The notes beneath the pieces were generated by a model. The model ran no database searches and was not told where the DNA came from. It was given only the letters and a program-made list of their open reading frames with translations. From positions 1-50,540 of the forward strand of contig JABISG010000001.1 in assembly GCA_018699955.1 (NCBI GenBank): a DNA stretch of 50,540 bases. Direction: 5' to 3'. Shown here piece after piece: positions 18,907-26,952 of the stretch; position 1 is the stretch's first letter; every line of letters begins with the position of its first letter. The translations under genes and the position numbers were made by a program. The DNA comes from Planctomycetaceae bacterium (GTDB lineage Bacteria > Planctomycetota > Planctomycetia > Planctomycetales > Planctomycetaceae).

Positions 18907-19884
18907 ATGGAAAGTTTGAAGTTCGCGATTCTGGGGTGTGGCCGGATGGGGCGTTGGCATGCGGAACGCTTGCAGGCCGACGGGCGTGGGATGGCGGTGT
19001 CGCTGTTCGACGAAGATCGCAATGCAGCGGAATCGTTGCGGCGCGAATTGGCACCCGATGCTGTCGTTCATAACAGTCTCGACTCGCTGCTGGATGTTAC
19101 GGCGCTGGATGCGGTTATTGTCTGCACACCGACGACGGCACACTTTGATCAAGTGCGGGCGTGTCGGGAACGCGGGTTGCACGTGCTGTGCGAAAAGCCG
19201 TTGGCCGACACGCGAGAACGGATCGCGACGTTGATCGAAGAATCGCAGGCCGATCCGCCGCTGCTGGCGGTCGGTTACCAACGGCGTCACTGGGCCACCT
19301 TTCACACGCTGCGGCGCGAAGTGCTATCGGGACGCTGGGGCAAGGTGCGCGCGGTAACTTCTCACAACGTGGAAAACTGGCAGCAAACCATTGCCGGAAC
19401 CTGGCGGGATGATCCCGCGATCAATCCGGGCGGATTCATCACCGATGCCGGCAGCCACAAACTCGATGCCGTTTTTTTCATCACCGGGCTGATGCCAATA
19501 GATGTTGTTGCGCGAACGGAAAAATGTGGTAGCCGCGTTGAAATCACCGCGACGGTTTCTGCCCGATTGGACGGAGATGTTTCGCTGGCGATGGACTTCA
19601 TCGGCAACGCACAGTTTCTGGCGGAAGACCTACACATTCACTGCGAACAAGCCGACTTAATGATTCGCGAGAATCGGCTCTGGATTGGCCGAAACGGTTG
19701 TGTGGAACCGTTCGACGATTTGGAAACAGAGTCCAATCCCGTCAGCCGATTTCTCGACGTGCTGCTCGATGGCGCGGTCAACATGGCCCCGGCCGACTGC
19801 GCGTTGCCGGTGTTTGATTTGACAGCTGCCATTCTCGAATCAGGCGACAGCGGCTGCGTTGTCGCTTGCCGGCAGGACCGATGA
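18907..19884 (+). CDS. Gfo/Idh/MocA-family oxidoreductase
   Basis: The product has 325 residues from the ATG at 18907; a GTG three codons upstream (18898) is also possible. The NAD(P)-binding glycine motif ILGCGRMGRWHAE is at the N-terminus, followed by VICTPTTAHFDQV and the CEKPLAD motif with the family lysine. A second-domain GSHKLDA motif supplies the usual His. Its 3' end overlaps the convergent ATPase gene by 45 bases. It probably oxidises or reduces a sugar or polyol; the substrate is unknown. Confidence 0.9.
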   Translation: MESLKFAILGCGRMGRWHAERLQADGRGMAVSLFDEDRNAAESLRRELAPDAVVHNSLDSLLDVTALDAVIVCTPTTAHFDQVRACRERGLHVLCEKPLADTRERIATLIEESQADPPLLAVGYQRRHWATFHTLRREVLSGRWGKVRAVTSHNVENWQQTIAGTWRDDPAINPGGFITDAGSHKLDAVFFITGLMPIDVVARTEKCGSRVEITATVSARLDGDVSLAMDFIGNAQFLAEDLHIHCEQADLMIRENRLWIGRNGCVEPFDDLETESNPVSRFLDVLLDGAVNMAPADCALPVFDLTAAILESGDSGCVVACRQDR

Positions 19885-20676
19885 ACGGCCGGTGATGGAC
19901 AGGCTGCTTGCTGCTTCTCTTACTGTTTCGGCGTCAATCGTTGTGCGTTTGTCGGCCATTCCCGCCAACAGCGACAGCTCGCAAAGACGACCGATTTCCC
20001 GAGGCAAACCGCCCGTCGCTGCAAAGACGGCATCCAGCGCCGGCGGGTTGAACAACTGCGTTTCGGCCCCCGCCTGTTTCAGCGATTCGTAAACGTAGTA
20101 AGCCGTTTCATGGCGATCGAGAGGCGAGAGTTCGATTCGCAGATCGACCAGGGCGAGCAGTGATGACAGTGACCGCGAGATGGCAGTTTCGTCGGCGGCG
20201 ATCAACAGCGTGCATCCGCCATCGGCCAGATGCAGCAGTTGTTCCAGCACAACTGTGCAATCGGCTTCGCCGCGGTCGAAATGGTCGAACATCAAAACAA
20301 TCTGCTGTTCCGATCTCGACAGGCCGTGCAGAAAGTCGCGGACGCTGCGCCACAACAAAAACGGCCGAGCAGTGGCGGCCGGCGCGAGGTGTAACGCATC
20401 GGCCAATTGCCAGATGAGGTCGTCGCCGGACAGCCCACAGACATCCAGCAGGACCGACTGACTTTGCGAGCGACGGAGCTGTCTTCCAAGCGTGTTCAAC
20501 AGCGCTGTTTTTCCGGTTCCAGCCGGTCCCGTCAGGATTCCGCACTGTCGCTGCTGCTCGATCAGAAAACAGAATCGCGCGAGCGCTTCTTCGTGCGAAG
20601 GACTTTCGTAGAACCAGCCACCGCTGTCGGGTTTGCCAAACGGCGTGGAATGCAGGTTCCAATACGATTTGACCAT
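19840..20676 (-). CDS. ExeA/GspA-like AAA ATPase
   Basis: The product has 278 residues. The N-terminus YWNLHSTPFGK ... FYESPSHEEALARF is typical of ExeA-type ATPases of secretion and transposition systems. Walker A is GPAGTGKT (50-57), Walker B is IVLMFDHFD, and a sensor-like GGLPREIGRLCELSLLAG follows. The Ala/Ser-rich C-terminus carries no peptidoglycan-binding domain. No general secretion or pilus genes are adjacent. It is convergent and overlapping with the oxidoreductase. Confidence 0.82.
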   Translation of the reverse strand: MVKSYWNLHSTPFGKPDSGGWFYESPSHEEALARFCFLIEQQRQCGILTGPAGTGKTALLNTLGRQLRRSQSQSVLLDVCGLSGDDLIWQLADALHLAPAATARPFLLWRSVRDFLHGLSRSEQQIVLMFDHFDRGEADCTVVLEQLLHLADGGCTLLIAADETAISRSLSSLLALVDLRIELSPLDRHETAYYVYESLKQAGAETQLFNPPALDAVFAATGGLPREIGRLCELSLLAGMADKRTTIDAETVREAASSLSITGRSSVLPASDNAAAVA

Positions 20677-20728
20677 TGGTATTCCGCCAATTTCAGTGAC
20701 ATCGACGTGCGCGCAAAACCTCTCTGAT

Positions 20729-20737
20729 TGTTATAAT
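20729..20737 (+). promoter_or_regulatory. Extended -10 promoter for rsmE
   Basis: TG-T-TATAAT (TATAAT at 20732-20737) is a perfect extended -10 box with no good -35. Transcription would begin near 20744, giving a ~40-nt leader before rsmE at 20785. Confidence 0.55.
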
Positions 20738-20784
20738 CGGCACAATCGGAACCAGAACATGACCACAAACCAAGACTGGGATAC

Positions 20785-21513
20785 ATGACCGAACGGTTTT
20801 TTGCCCCCGGCTCATTTGATCAACCCACAGTGCGGCTGGAAGGCTCGGAGGCACACCATCTGCTGCACGTATTGCGGTTGACGGTTGGCGATCAAGTTGA
20901 GTTGTTCGATGGCAAGAACGGTGCTGCGTCAGCGGAAATCAGTTCCGTTGCTCGGAGTTCCGTTGAACTACAGGTTCGGCAACGACATGAATCACCCCAA
21001 ATTGCCGGCCGGACAATTGATCTGGCGACGGCTGTCCCCAAAAGCGATCGCTTTCGCTGGCTGGTGGAGAAGGCGACCGAACTTGGCATTGGACGGTTGC
21101 TGCCGCTGAAGACGGCGCGAAGCGTCGTTCATCCCAACGATGGGAAACTGCAAAAGATGCGGCAGACGGTGATTGCCGCCTGTAAGCAGTCGGGCCGCAA
21201 CCAGTTGATGGCAATCGAACCGATAATTAATTGGAACGCCCTCATTGCCGAGGAATTCAGCGAGAAAACGGTGATCGTCGCCCATCCGTCCGGTGAACCG
21301 TTGCAGCCGCTGTTGGCAGCCTGCGACATGGATCGCCCGTTGCTGCTGGTCGTCGGCCCGGAAGGAGGGCTGAGCGATGAAGAAGTCGAACAGGCGACAT
21401 CGGCCGGCGCAATGCTGGCAAATCTTGGCGAGAACATTCTGCGAATCGAAACCGCAGCGGTGGCATTGGCAGCAATCTGCCTGAACGCTTCATCCCAACC
21501 CGGCGGCCAATAA
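20785..21513 (+). CDS. rsmE: 16S rRNA (uracil-1498-N3)-methyltransferase RsmE
   Basis: The product has 242 residues. It methylates 16S rRNA U1498 with SAM. The N-terminal PUA-like part (EAHHLLHVLRLTVGDQVELFDG) and the C-terminal SPOUT knot (LLLVVGPEGGLSDEEV, LGENILRIETAAVALAAI) are both complete. The KATELGIGRLLPLKTARSV segment is typical. It is divergent from the ATPase and read from the extended -10 promoter at 20729. Confidence 0.95.
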   Translation: MTERFFAPGSFDQPTVRLEGSEAHHLLHVLRLTVGDQVELFDGKNGAASAEISSVARSSVELQVRQRHESPQIAGRTIDLATAVPKSDRFRWLVEKATELGIGRLLPLKTARSVVHPNDGKLQKMRQTVIAACKQSGRNQLMAIEPIINWNALIAEEFSEKTVIVAHPSGEPLQPLLAACDMDRPLLLVVGPEGGLSDEEVEQATSAGAMLANLGENILRIETAAVALAAICLNASSQPGGQ

Positions 21514-21546
21514 AACGCGGGTCAAAGTCATCGCATCCCCCCAAAG

Positions 21547-21568
21547 CCCACGGGCCGCGCCCCGTGGG
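21547..21568. repeat. Dispersed hairpin, CCCACGGG / CCCGTGGG
   Basis: A perfect 8-bp stem encloses a 6-nt loop, 33 bases past the rsmE stop. The arms are identical to those at 34068-34089. It could also slow or end rsmE transcription. Confidence 0.6.
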
Positions 21569-21680
21569 ACAGATGAATCCAGGAAATTTGCGTTATCGCA
21601 TCTTGCCAACTTGGGTTCCGAGCGTTTAAGATTTTGAACGGGAAGGGACAGTTCGGTACCGGTTGTTCGAGGAGAATGTC

Positions 21681-22163
21681 ATGGACGGAATGTTGCCCTA
21701 CATTTTGGCAGGAGTTCTGGCAGCCATTGCGGTGGCAGTTGCCGTTGCCTGGAAACCGGTCACGGCGCGATTGCGTGCGCGCGAGGTGAAGCAGGCCATC
21801 GGGCTGTTTCGGTTGCAGCGCGAACAGTTGGAAGCCAAGTTCTTCGATCTGGCAAGCATGCAGGGCAAACCGCGCGGCTTGCGTTGGATGGACTGCGATT
21901 GGCAGAACGGCGTCACATTCGCCCGAGACGTTCATTCCAAAATGCTGACGGCATTTGTCGCGGTGAACATCACCTTCGAGGCACTCGAAGGCAGCGACAT
22001 GGAAGAGGTGGAAGCGGTCGGAACGATTCGCGAAGCAGCCGCCGTCTTTCACTACAGCCGCAAACGCTGGGGAACCGGCGGCCGCCCGCTGTTCAACATG
22101 AACGCAGAAGACGCCGTCGTGCGGTTGCAAGGTCAGTTCGAAGCGGTCTCGGCGGACGCGTAG
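21681..22163 (+). CDS. Hypothetical protein with N-terminal membrane helix
   Basis: The product has 160 residues from the ATG at 21681, which has an AGGAG ribosome site just upstream. A hydrophobic helix at about 5-24 is followed by a soluble, Arg/Glu-rich domain with GKPRGLRWMDCDW and HYSRKRWGTGGRPLFNMNAEDAV. I do not recognise the family. It is followed by the CsrA-like gene on the same strand after 85 bases that contain a hairpin. Confidence 0.7.
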   Translation: MDGMLPYILAGVLAAIAVAVAVAWKPVTARLRAREVKQAIGLFRLQREQLEAKFFDLASMQGKPRGLRWMDCDWQNGVTFARDVHSKMLTAFVAVNITFEALEGSDMEEVEAVGTIREAAAVFHYSRKRWGTGGRPLFNMNAEDAVVRLQGQFEAVSADA

Positions 22164-22182
22164 ACTCTCAGTCGATGGGTGC

Positions 22183-22201
22183 CACTGGCGTGTCGCCAGT
22201 G
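22183..22201. repeat. Short hairpin CACTGGC / GCCAGTG
   Basis: A perfect 7-bp stem with a 5-nt loop lies in the gap before the CsrA-like gene. It may be another small dispersed hairpin. Confidence 0.4.
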
Positions 22202-22248
22202 CCTACCGCAGTTTGTTCTGCGAAAACCCTTGTACGAAGGATAAATCC

Positions 22249-22536
22249 GTGCTGGTCTTGTCGCGAGCTCTGGGAGAATCGTTTCTCATCAACGGCGACG
22301 TGATGGGAACCGTGACCGGATTGATGGTCGATTCTGTCGAACTCTCACTGGCCGGAGTGGAAGGTCGCCCCCCGCAGTTTGTCGTTTTGCACAAAGGGAA
22401 TCCGGGTGTGTTGCTGGAACACGGCGTCGAAGCCACCTTTGTCACCATCAGGGGCAACCGAGCACGCATTGCATTCAAAATCCCCAATGGCGTTTCGTTT
22501 GACCGCATCGAACATGTCGATTGGGAATCAATCTGA
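22249..22536 (+). CDS. Divergent CsrA-like protein with internal insertion
   Basis: The product has 95 residues from the GTG at 22249, which has GAAGG 8 bases upstream. The first strand is CsrA-like (VLVLSRALGESFLING). The end is CsrA-like too (VTIRGNRARIAFKIPNGVSFDRIE), with Arg86 in the place of the RNA-contacting Arg44. Between them are ~40 extra residues absent from ordinary CsrA (~60-70 aa). Part of the insert (VTGLMVDSVELSLAG) itself looks like a second copy of strands 2-3. CsrA dimers bind GGA in mRNA leaders; whether this one does is unclear. A canonical csrA is at 34100. Confidence 0.65.
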   Translation: MLVLSRALGESFLINGDVMGTVTGLMVDSVELSLAGVEGRPPQFVVLHKGNPGVLLEHGVEATFVTIRGNRARIAFKIPNGVSFDRIEHVDWESI

Positions 22537-22568
22537 TTAGCGAATCCTAGACGTCCCTGTTTGCGTTT

Positions 22569-23171
22569 TCACGCGTCACCATCAATCGCTGTCTCAAGTT
22601 GAAAAACCAATCGTCGGCATTCTTCCGCCAGCGGTTGCAGCGACGCGTCCTCACCTGCTGCTCGGGTCACCATCGTGCGGTTGTACCAGAGGATATCCGC
22701 AGGTGACGCGTTGAAGCGGCTCCAGAGGTTGGCATCGAATTCGATGTCGTAACACATCGCGGTCAGGTTGTGCAGTTTGTCGGCCAGTACGATGGCGCGG
22801 GCTGCCAGCGGGGCGGCGGCGACTTCTGCCACGTGTTCTTCCTTGCGGATTCTCCACGAGCGGTTTTCGCCCGACTCGTCGAGCTTCTGCTCTGAGAGCG
22901 CTGCCACGTATTCGACAACCGCAGGGGGAAACGCGTCGGCTAGTTCGTCGAGTGTGCAGTCGGTGTCTTCGACGACATCGTGCAGTAGTGCGGCGGCGAG
23001 CAGACAATCGTCGGTGAAGCCGGCGCGAATGAGAATCATCGCCACGCTGGCCGGATGTGTGATGTAAGGCGTATCGGTCGCCTTGCGCACATCATTACGA
23101 TGCCAAATCGCCGCCGTCCGCATGGCCCGTTCGACGAGTGGCGAAAAGAAGGGGGATGATTGATCCGTCAT
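22569..23171 (-). CDS. HD-domain phosphohydrolase, RelA/SpoT-hydrolase-like
   Basis: The product has 200 residues. The HD motifs are TPYITHPASVA (His39), AAALLHDVVEDTDCTLDEL (His64-Asp65), and a late VLADKLHNLTAMCYD with the distal Asp. This matches stand-alone (p)ppGpp hydrolases of the MESH1/SAH type. No synthetase domain is present. A ppGpp-degrading role is likely but not proven by sequence. Confidence 0.82.
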   Translation of the reverse strand: MTDQSSPFFSPLVERAMRTAAIWHRNDVRKATDTPYITHPASVAMILIRAGFTDDCLLAAALLHDVVEDTDCTLDELADAFPPAVVEYVAALSEQKLDESGENRSWRIRKEEHVAEVAAAPLAARAIVLADKLHNLTAMCYDIEFDANLWSRFNASPADILWYNRTMVTRAAGEDASLQPLAEECRRLVFQLETAIDGDA

Positions 23172-23203
23172 GCGTTTGGTGTTCCCTTACAGGAATCGGG
23201 TGG

Positions 23204-23279
23204 CTGGGGTCGAAGCGACGTTTTCGGAGCGCAGCCCCCAGTTTCTGCGCTCGCTGGGGGCTCGAAGACTCGACCCCAG
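23204..23279. repeat. Large imperfect hairpin
   Basis: Outer arms CTGGGGTCGA (23204-23213) and TCGACCCCAG (23270-23279) pair perfectly. Inner arms AGCCCCCAG (23233-23241) and CTGGGGGCT (23254-23262) also pair. It fills the gap between the HD and ABC genes and looks like a small non-coding repeat element. Confidence 0.5.
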
Positions 23280-23334
23280 GCACCCTTCCGCCTTGCCCGC
23301 CGTGAGCAACTGTTCCCTGTCACATCCGCACAAA

Positions 23335-25278
23335 TCACTGCCCGTTGCTGCGGAATTCGTTGAAGTGGACGTAATCCCAATGGCGGTACAAGGGCGACGT
23401 CTGCAGCAGTTCGGTATGCGGGCCAACGGCCGACACTTTGCCCTGATGGATCAACACCACTTCGTCGCAGCGGCGGACGGTTGACAGTCGCGTCGGCAGA
23501 AACAGCACCGTGCGGTCGGTGCAGATGCGTTTGTAGGTGTCATCGAGCATCGTTTTGGTGTCGTCGTCGAGAAGCGTTTCCGGTTCCGAGACGATCATCA
23601 GCGCCGGGCTGCGGAGCATGGCCCGTGCGAGGCCGAGCCGAAATCCCTGGCCCGCATCGAGTTGTTCCCCGTGTTCGCCGAGCACGGTTTCATACCCTTG
23701 CGGCAACTTGAGTACAAAGTTGTGGGCGTGTGTTTGCTTGGCGGCATCGGTCACCTGCTGCGACGAATACCCGTTGGCTCCGCAGCAGATGTTCTCGCGA
23801 ACCGTGCCGGTGAAGAACGGATCGGTTCCACCAACATAGACCGTCTCCAGACGCAACGATTCGAGCGTCACCCAGGCAATGTCCTCGGCATCGAACAGCA
23901 CCCGGCCGCCATGTGGCTCAACAAATCGTGGCAGCAGGTACGCGGCTGCCAGCGCTTCGAGCGGATCGAGTGAGACCAGCGCGTACGACTTGCCGGCCGG
24001 CAACCGCAAATCGAAACCATTGAGAATGTTCTTGCGGTTTGGCAGGCTGTAACGAACCGATTCAAATTCCAGCGACTTGGTCAGCGGTTCCAGGAACTTC
24101 GCGCCGACAGCCTGTCCGACTTCCGGGATGCGATCGAGGTAGCGGTAGATGTGATCGGCCGCCAACGATGCCTCGGCACGGTGATCGGTCACATGCCATA
24201 GCTCCTTCATCGGCAAATGCAGGCAGGTAAACGCTGCAAGGACGAGCGTTGCCGACGTGAATGAGAGTGCGTGTGGCGCTTGCAGGATGCGACTGCCGAC
24301 GAGGAAAAGTACGACACCGGCACAAACCGCTGCCAACAGGTGACAGGTTCGCCGCGACCACCGTTCGCGTTTGTTGACAGCCATTGCGTCTCGGGTGAAG
24401 CGGTCCATGTGCAGTTGAAACTGATCGTGTTCGAAATTCTCCATTCCGTAACCACGGACGATGCGCGTCTTCTGCAGGCTTTCGGCCAGCAGCCGCAATT
24501 CGGAATCGGTCCGCGCGTTGGCTGATTTTCGGGCCGCCTCAAACCGCTCGCGTTCGCGCTGAACGAGATACCAACAGCCGGCAATGGGAATGAGGCACTG
24601 CAGGGCGACCAACCAATCGATCAGCAACGCCAATCCGATCAGCACGACGATTTCAAACGGACATCGCGCCATTCTCATCAGCCAGGTGACAATGCCGTCC
24701 CGCAGGCGATCCATTTCAAGAGTAAATAACGCGACAACCTGCCGACCGTCGGCGTCTTCCAAATCACCCGGCCCGAGTCGCAGTCGCTGACGATGAACGT
24801 GACGCCGCAGACCGCTGACGATATTCCAACCCGCTTCGGCATTCGCTCGCCGCGCGCGGGATAGCAGCATTCCCCTGAAAATTCCCAGCACGACGGCCGT
24901 CAGCACCAGCAGCATGAGCGCGGAATTGTCCTTCCGCAGCCATTCAATTCGGCGATAGGCGACAGACAGCGCCGGCCCCCAAAGCTTCTCCCGCGACCAC
25001 CAGACGGTTGGAAGGAGACCCTTATTCTCGGTTTCGCCGATCTGCAGACTGCTGCCGGCCAGTTTCGATACCTGATCCACATCACTGGAAGTCAGAACGA
25101 GACCGCCACGCGTCGTCAGTAGATCAGCCGTCAAGAAGAGGCTGAACAACAGCAGGCAGAGGACAACCGAACTGAGGGACGACCACAGCAAGGAGGAGCG
25201 CGGCTTGCCCCGCAGCAACGACCACCGCGGAAATGCCCGCTCGAAGGAATCTGCTGATTTCGTGGACACGACACCCAC
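23335..25278 (-). CDS. ABC exporter homologue with degenerate ATPase motifs
   Basis: The product has 647 residues with the fold order of a half-size exporter: N-terminal membrane domain with about six helices, then a nucleotide-binding domain from ~410. Every ATPase motif is altered. Walker A is SLDPLEALA (436-444), with no Lys. Walker B is MIVSEPE, with the Asp replaced by Ser564. The signature is LDAGQ (540-544). The H-loop His is Thr596 (FLPTRLSTV). The surrounding scaffold is still well kept, so this is selection on a non-hydrolysing domain rather than decay. It could be a structural or regulatory partner of another ABC protein. The permease gene upstream (25430) is on the same strand, 151 bases away. 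Confidence 0.85.
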   Translation of the reverse strand: MGVVSTKSADSFERAFPRWSLLRGKPRSSLLWSSLSSVVLCLLLFSLFLTADLLTTRGGLVLTSSDVDQVSKLAGSSLQIGETENKGLLPTVWWSREKLWGPALSVAYRRIEWLRKDNSALMLLVLTAVVLGIFRGMLLSRARRANAEAGWNIVSGLRRHVHRQRLRLGPGDLEDADGRQVVALFTLEMDRLRDGIVTWLMRMARCPFEIVVLIGLALLIDWLVALQCLIPIAGCWYLVQRERERFEAARKSANARTDSELRLLAESLQKTRIVRGYGMENFEHDQFQLHMDRFTRDAMAVNKRERWSRRTCHLLAAVCAGVVLFLVGSRILQAPHALSFTSATLVLAAFTCLHLPMKELWHVTDHRAEASLAADHIYRYLDRIPEVGQAVGAKFLEPLTKSLEFESVRYSLPNRKNILNGFDLRLPAGKSYALVSLDPLEALAAAYLLPRFVEPHGGRVLFDAEDIAWVTLESLRLETVYVGGTDPFFTGTVRENICCGANGYSSQQVTDAAKQTHAHNFVLKLPQGYETVLGEHGEQLDAGQGFRLGLARAMLRSPALMIVSEPETLLDDDTKTMLDDTYKRICTDRTVLFLPTRLSTVRRCDEVVLIHQGKVSAVGPHTELLQTSPLYRHWDYVHFNEFRSNGQ

Positions 25279-25429
25279 CGTCTGTTAGTTGACGCCCGCG
25301 ATCAGTTTTCGGGAACCCCGAATCGAATGGATACCGCGCGTGCAGCCACGACCGCGAAGAATGCCCTCGCGATCGTGGCTGAACGGCGTCGAATCCGTCA
25401 AACAAATTATTGCGACTTCCGCCTGACAA

Positions 25430-26383
25430 TCAGGCCAGGTCTCGGTCTTCAAATAAGATGAATGCAAGCAGAATAGCCGCTGTGCTATACGCGGCACAGT
25501 AGATTGCCGCTGTCCCCAAATAGACGGGGGGTACGACAGAATCGGTGGCAACCGCGGCGCTGATGTTGAACAACTCCAGTGCAGGCAGAACCGTCGCAAT
25601 GGCCAACGCCATAAACTGAACGAATTCCAACTTCCCTGCAAAAACATCCGACTGAACCAAAACCGGCGTGAGGTGACCAATCACAAAAATACTGAAACAG
25701 GTCACCAGGTTGACGATCATTGGCAGTCGCGTGGAAATGGCGACGCTGACGGCTGAGAGGACGGCAACTTCGAGCAGGATGAGCAGCAGCCCGGGGACCG
25801 TCTGCATCACCACAATCATTCGCTCCGCATGTAATGGATCGACCTTTGACGACTCTTTGGCGTCATAGCCAACCTTGAAGTAGATCAAGGCCAGCAGGCA
25901 AATCGATAGCGGAACCAGCAGCGCCATGACGGCATTCACGATGCCCAGATATTTTCCGACAATGAACTGCCGCCGGTTGATCGGCTTCGACAACAACGTC
26001 ATCGCCGTCTTGCCTTCGATTTCATCGGCAATACTGGTACTCGCTGTCCAGACCGCAATGAGCAGGCTGCAGATGAGGATAGTCGCAAGACCGCAGTCTT
26101 TGAGCATCTTGACGTCATCGCCCAGCGTGAAGAAGGGCAGAAAAGTGTTGATAACCAGAATGACCAACGCGACCACCAGCATCAGAATGAAGACCGGCTG
26201 CCGGATCGCCTCTTTAGTGGTTGCCCGAGCAATGATGCCCGCGCGCGTGGTGTAAAGCACAGCAAACAGCGCCGCCAACGCCAGCACGACGACAAGAGTC
26301 GTCATGTTCCATTGCAAGGATGACGGAGCAGCATCTCCGGCGGCCGCCAGTAATGTGTTCGCAGGGAGACTCAAGAGGCTCAT
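25430..26383 (-). CDS. ABC-2 type permease
   Basis: The product has 317 residues and about six to seven membrane helices. The cytoplasmic [21 protein letters not shown] motif between the early helices is the mark of ABC-2 permeases such as NosY and gliding-type transporters. No intact ATPase partner gene is adjacent; the downstream ABC-like protein lacks catalytic residues. The cargo is unknown. Confidence 0.85.
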   Translation of the reverse strand: MSLLSLPANTLLAAAGDAAPSSLQWNMTTLVVVLALAALFAVLYTTRAGIIARATTKEAIRQPVFILMLVVALVILVINTFLPFFTLGDDVKMLKDCGLATILICSLLIAVWTASTSIADEIEGKTAMTLLSKPINRRQFIVGKYLGIVNAVMALLVPLSICLLALIYFKVGYDAKESSKVDPLHAERMIVVMQTVPGLLLILLEVAVLSAVSVAISTRLPMIVNLVTCFSIFVIGHLTPVLVQSDVFAGKLEFVQFMALAIATVLPALELFNISAAVATDSVVPPVYLGTAAIYCAAYSTAAILLAFILFEDRDLA

Positions 26384-26627
26384 CGAAGCGGGTTTCCCTT
26401 TTTGAAAAACATAAAAGGCGCAATATAACGTTATCGTGTCGTCCGAATGGGCCTATCTACCGACTGCCCGGCGACCGTATTTACGTCAAAAGATTGAAAT
26501 CTGTTGGTTCTTCCACTGTACCGGGTGGAAAGACCGAAGAAAAGACGTGAATTGCGGACGGGCCGATTTCGTCCGGGTGCCGCGCAAAAACGCCACCAAA
26601 CTCCGCGTAATCGGCAGAATTCTGTAG

Positions 26628-26915
26628 TCAGCGGATGATCTGGAACTTGCGAAACGATTCGTCCGATGCAAATTCGGCTGACTGGCAACGCTCAATGTTA
26701 TTCACGAAACGGGCCGCGACATCCGCAAGGAATTCATCGACCACTGCCGGTGAGCCTTCGACCACCAATTCGACCGTGCCATCGGCTAAGTTTCGCACGG
26801 TGCCGGTGACGGGGAATCGACGCGCGATTCTGCGGGTTGTGAAGCGGAACCCAACACCCTGGACGTTGCCGGTGTAGATGATTTTACGTTTGTCTGTCTC
26901 AGCGGGTTGCGACAT
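26628..26915 (-). CDS. acyP: Acylphosphatase
   Basis: The product has 95 residues, the normal size. GNVQGVGFR holds the phosphate loop and catalytic Arg24, and TGTVRNLADGTVELVVEG holds Asn42. It hydrolyses acyl phosphates. It follows the WD40 protein by 37 bases, a gap that contains a dispersed hairpin. Confidence 0.95.
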   Translation of the reverse strand: MSQPAETDKRKIIYTGNVQGVGFRFTTRRIARRFPVTGTVRNLADGTVELVVEGSPAVVDEFLADVAARFVNNIERCQSAEFASDESFRKFQIIR

Positions 26916-26922
26916 CGAGGTT

Positions 26923-26944
26923 CCGACGGGCTACGACCCGTCGG
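26923..26944. repeat. Dispersed hairpin, CCGACGGG / CCCGTCGG
   Basis: A perfect 8-bp stem with a 6-nt loop fits between the WD40 stop and the acylphosphatase start. It shares layout with the hairpins at 21547 and 34068, with matched changes in both arms. Confidence 0.55.
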
Positions 26945-26952
26945 CTTTGAGA

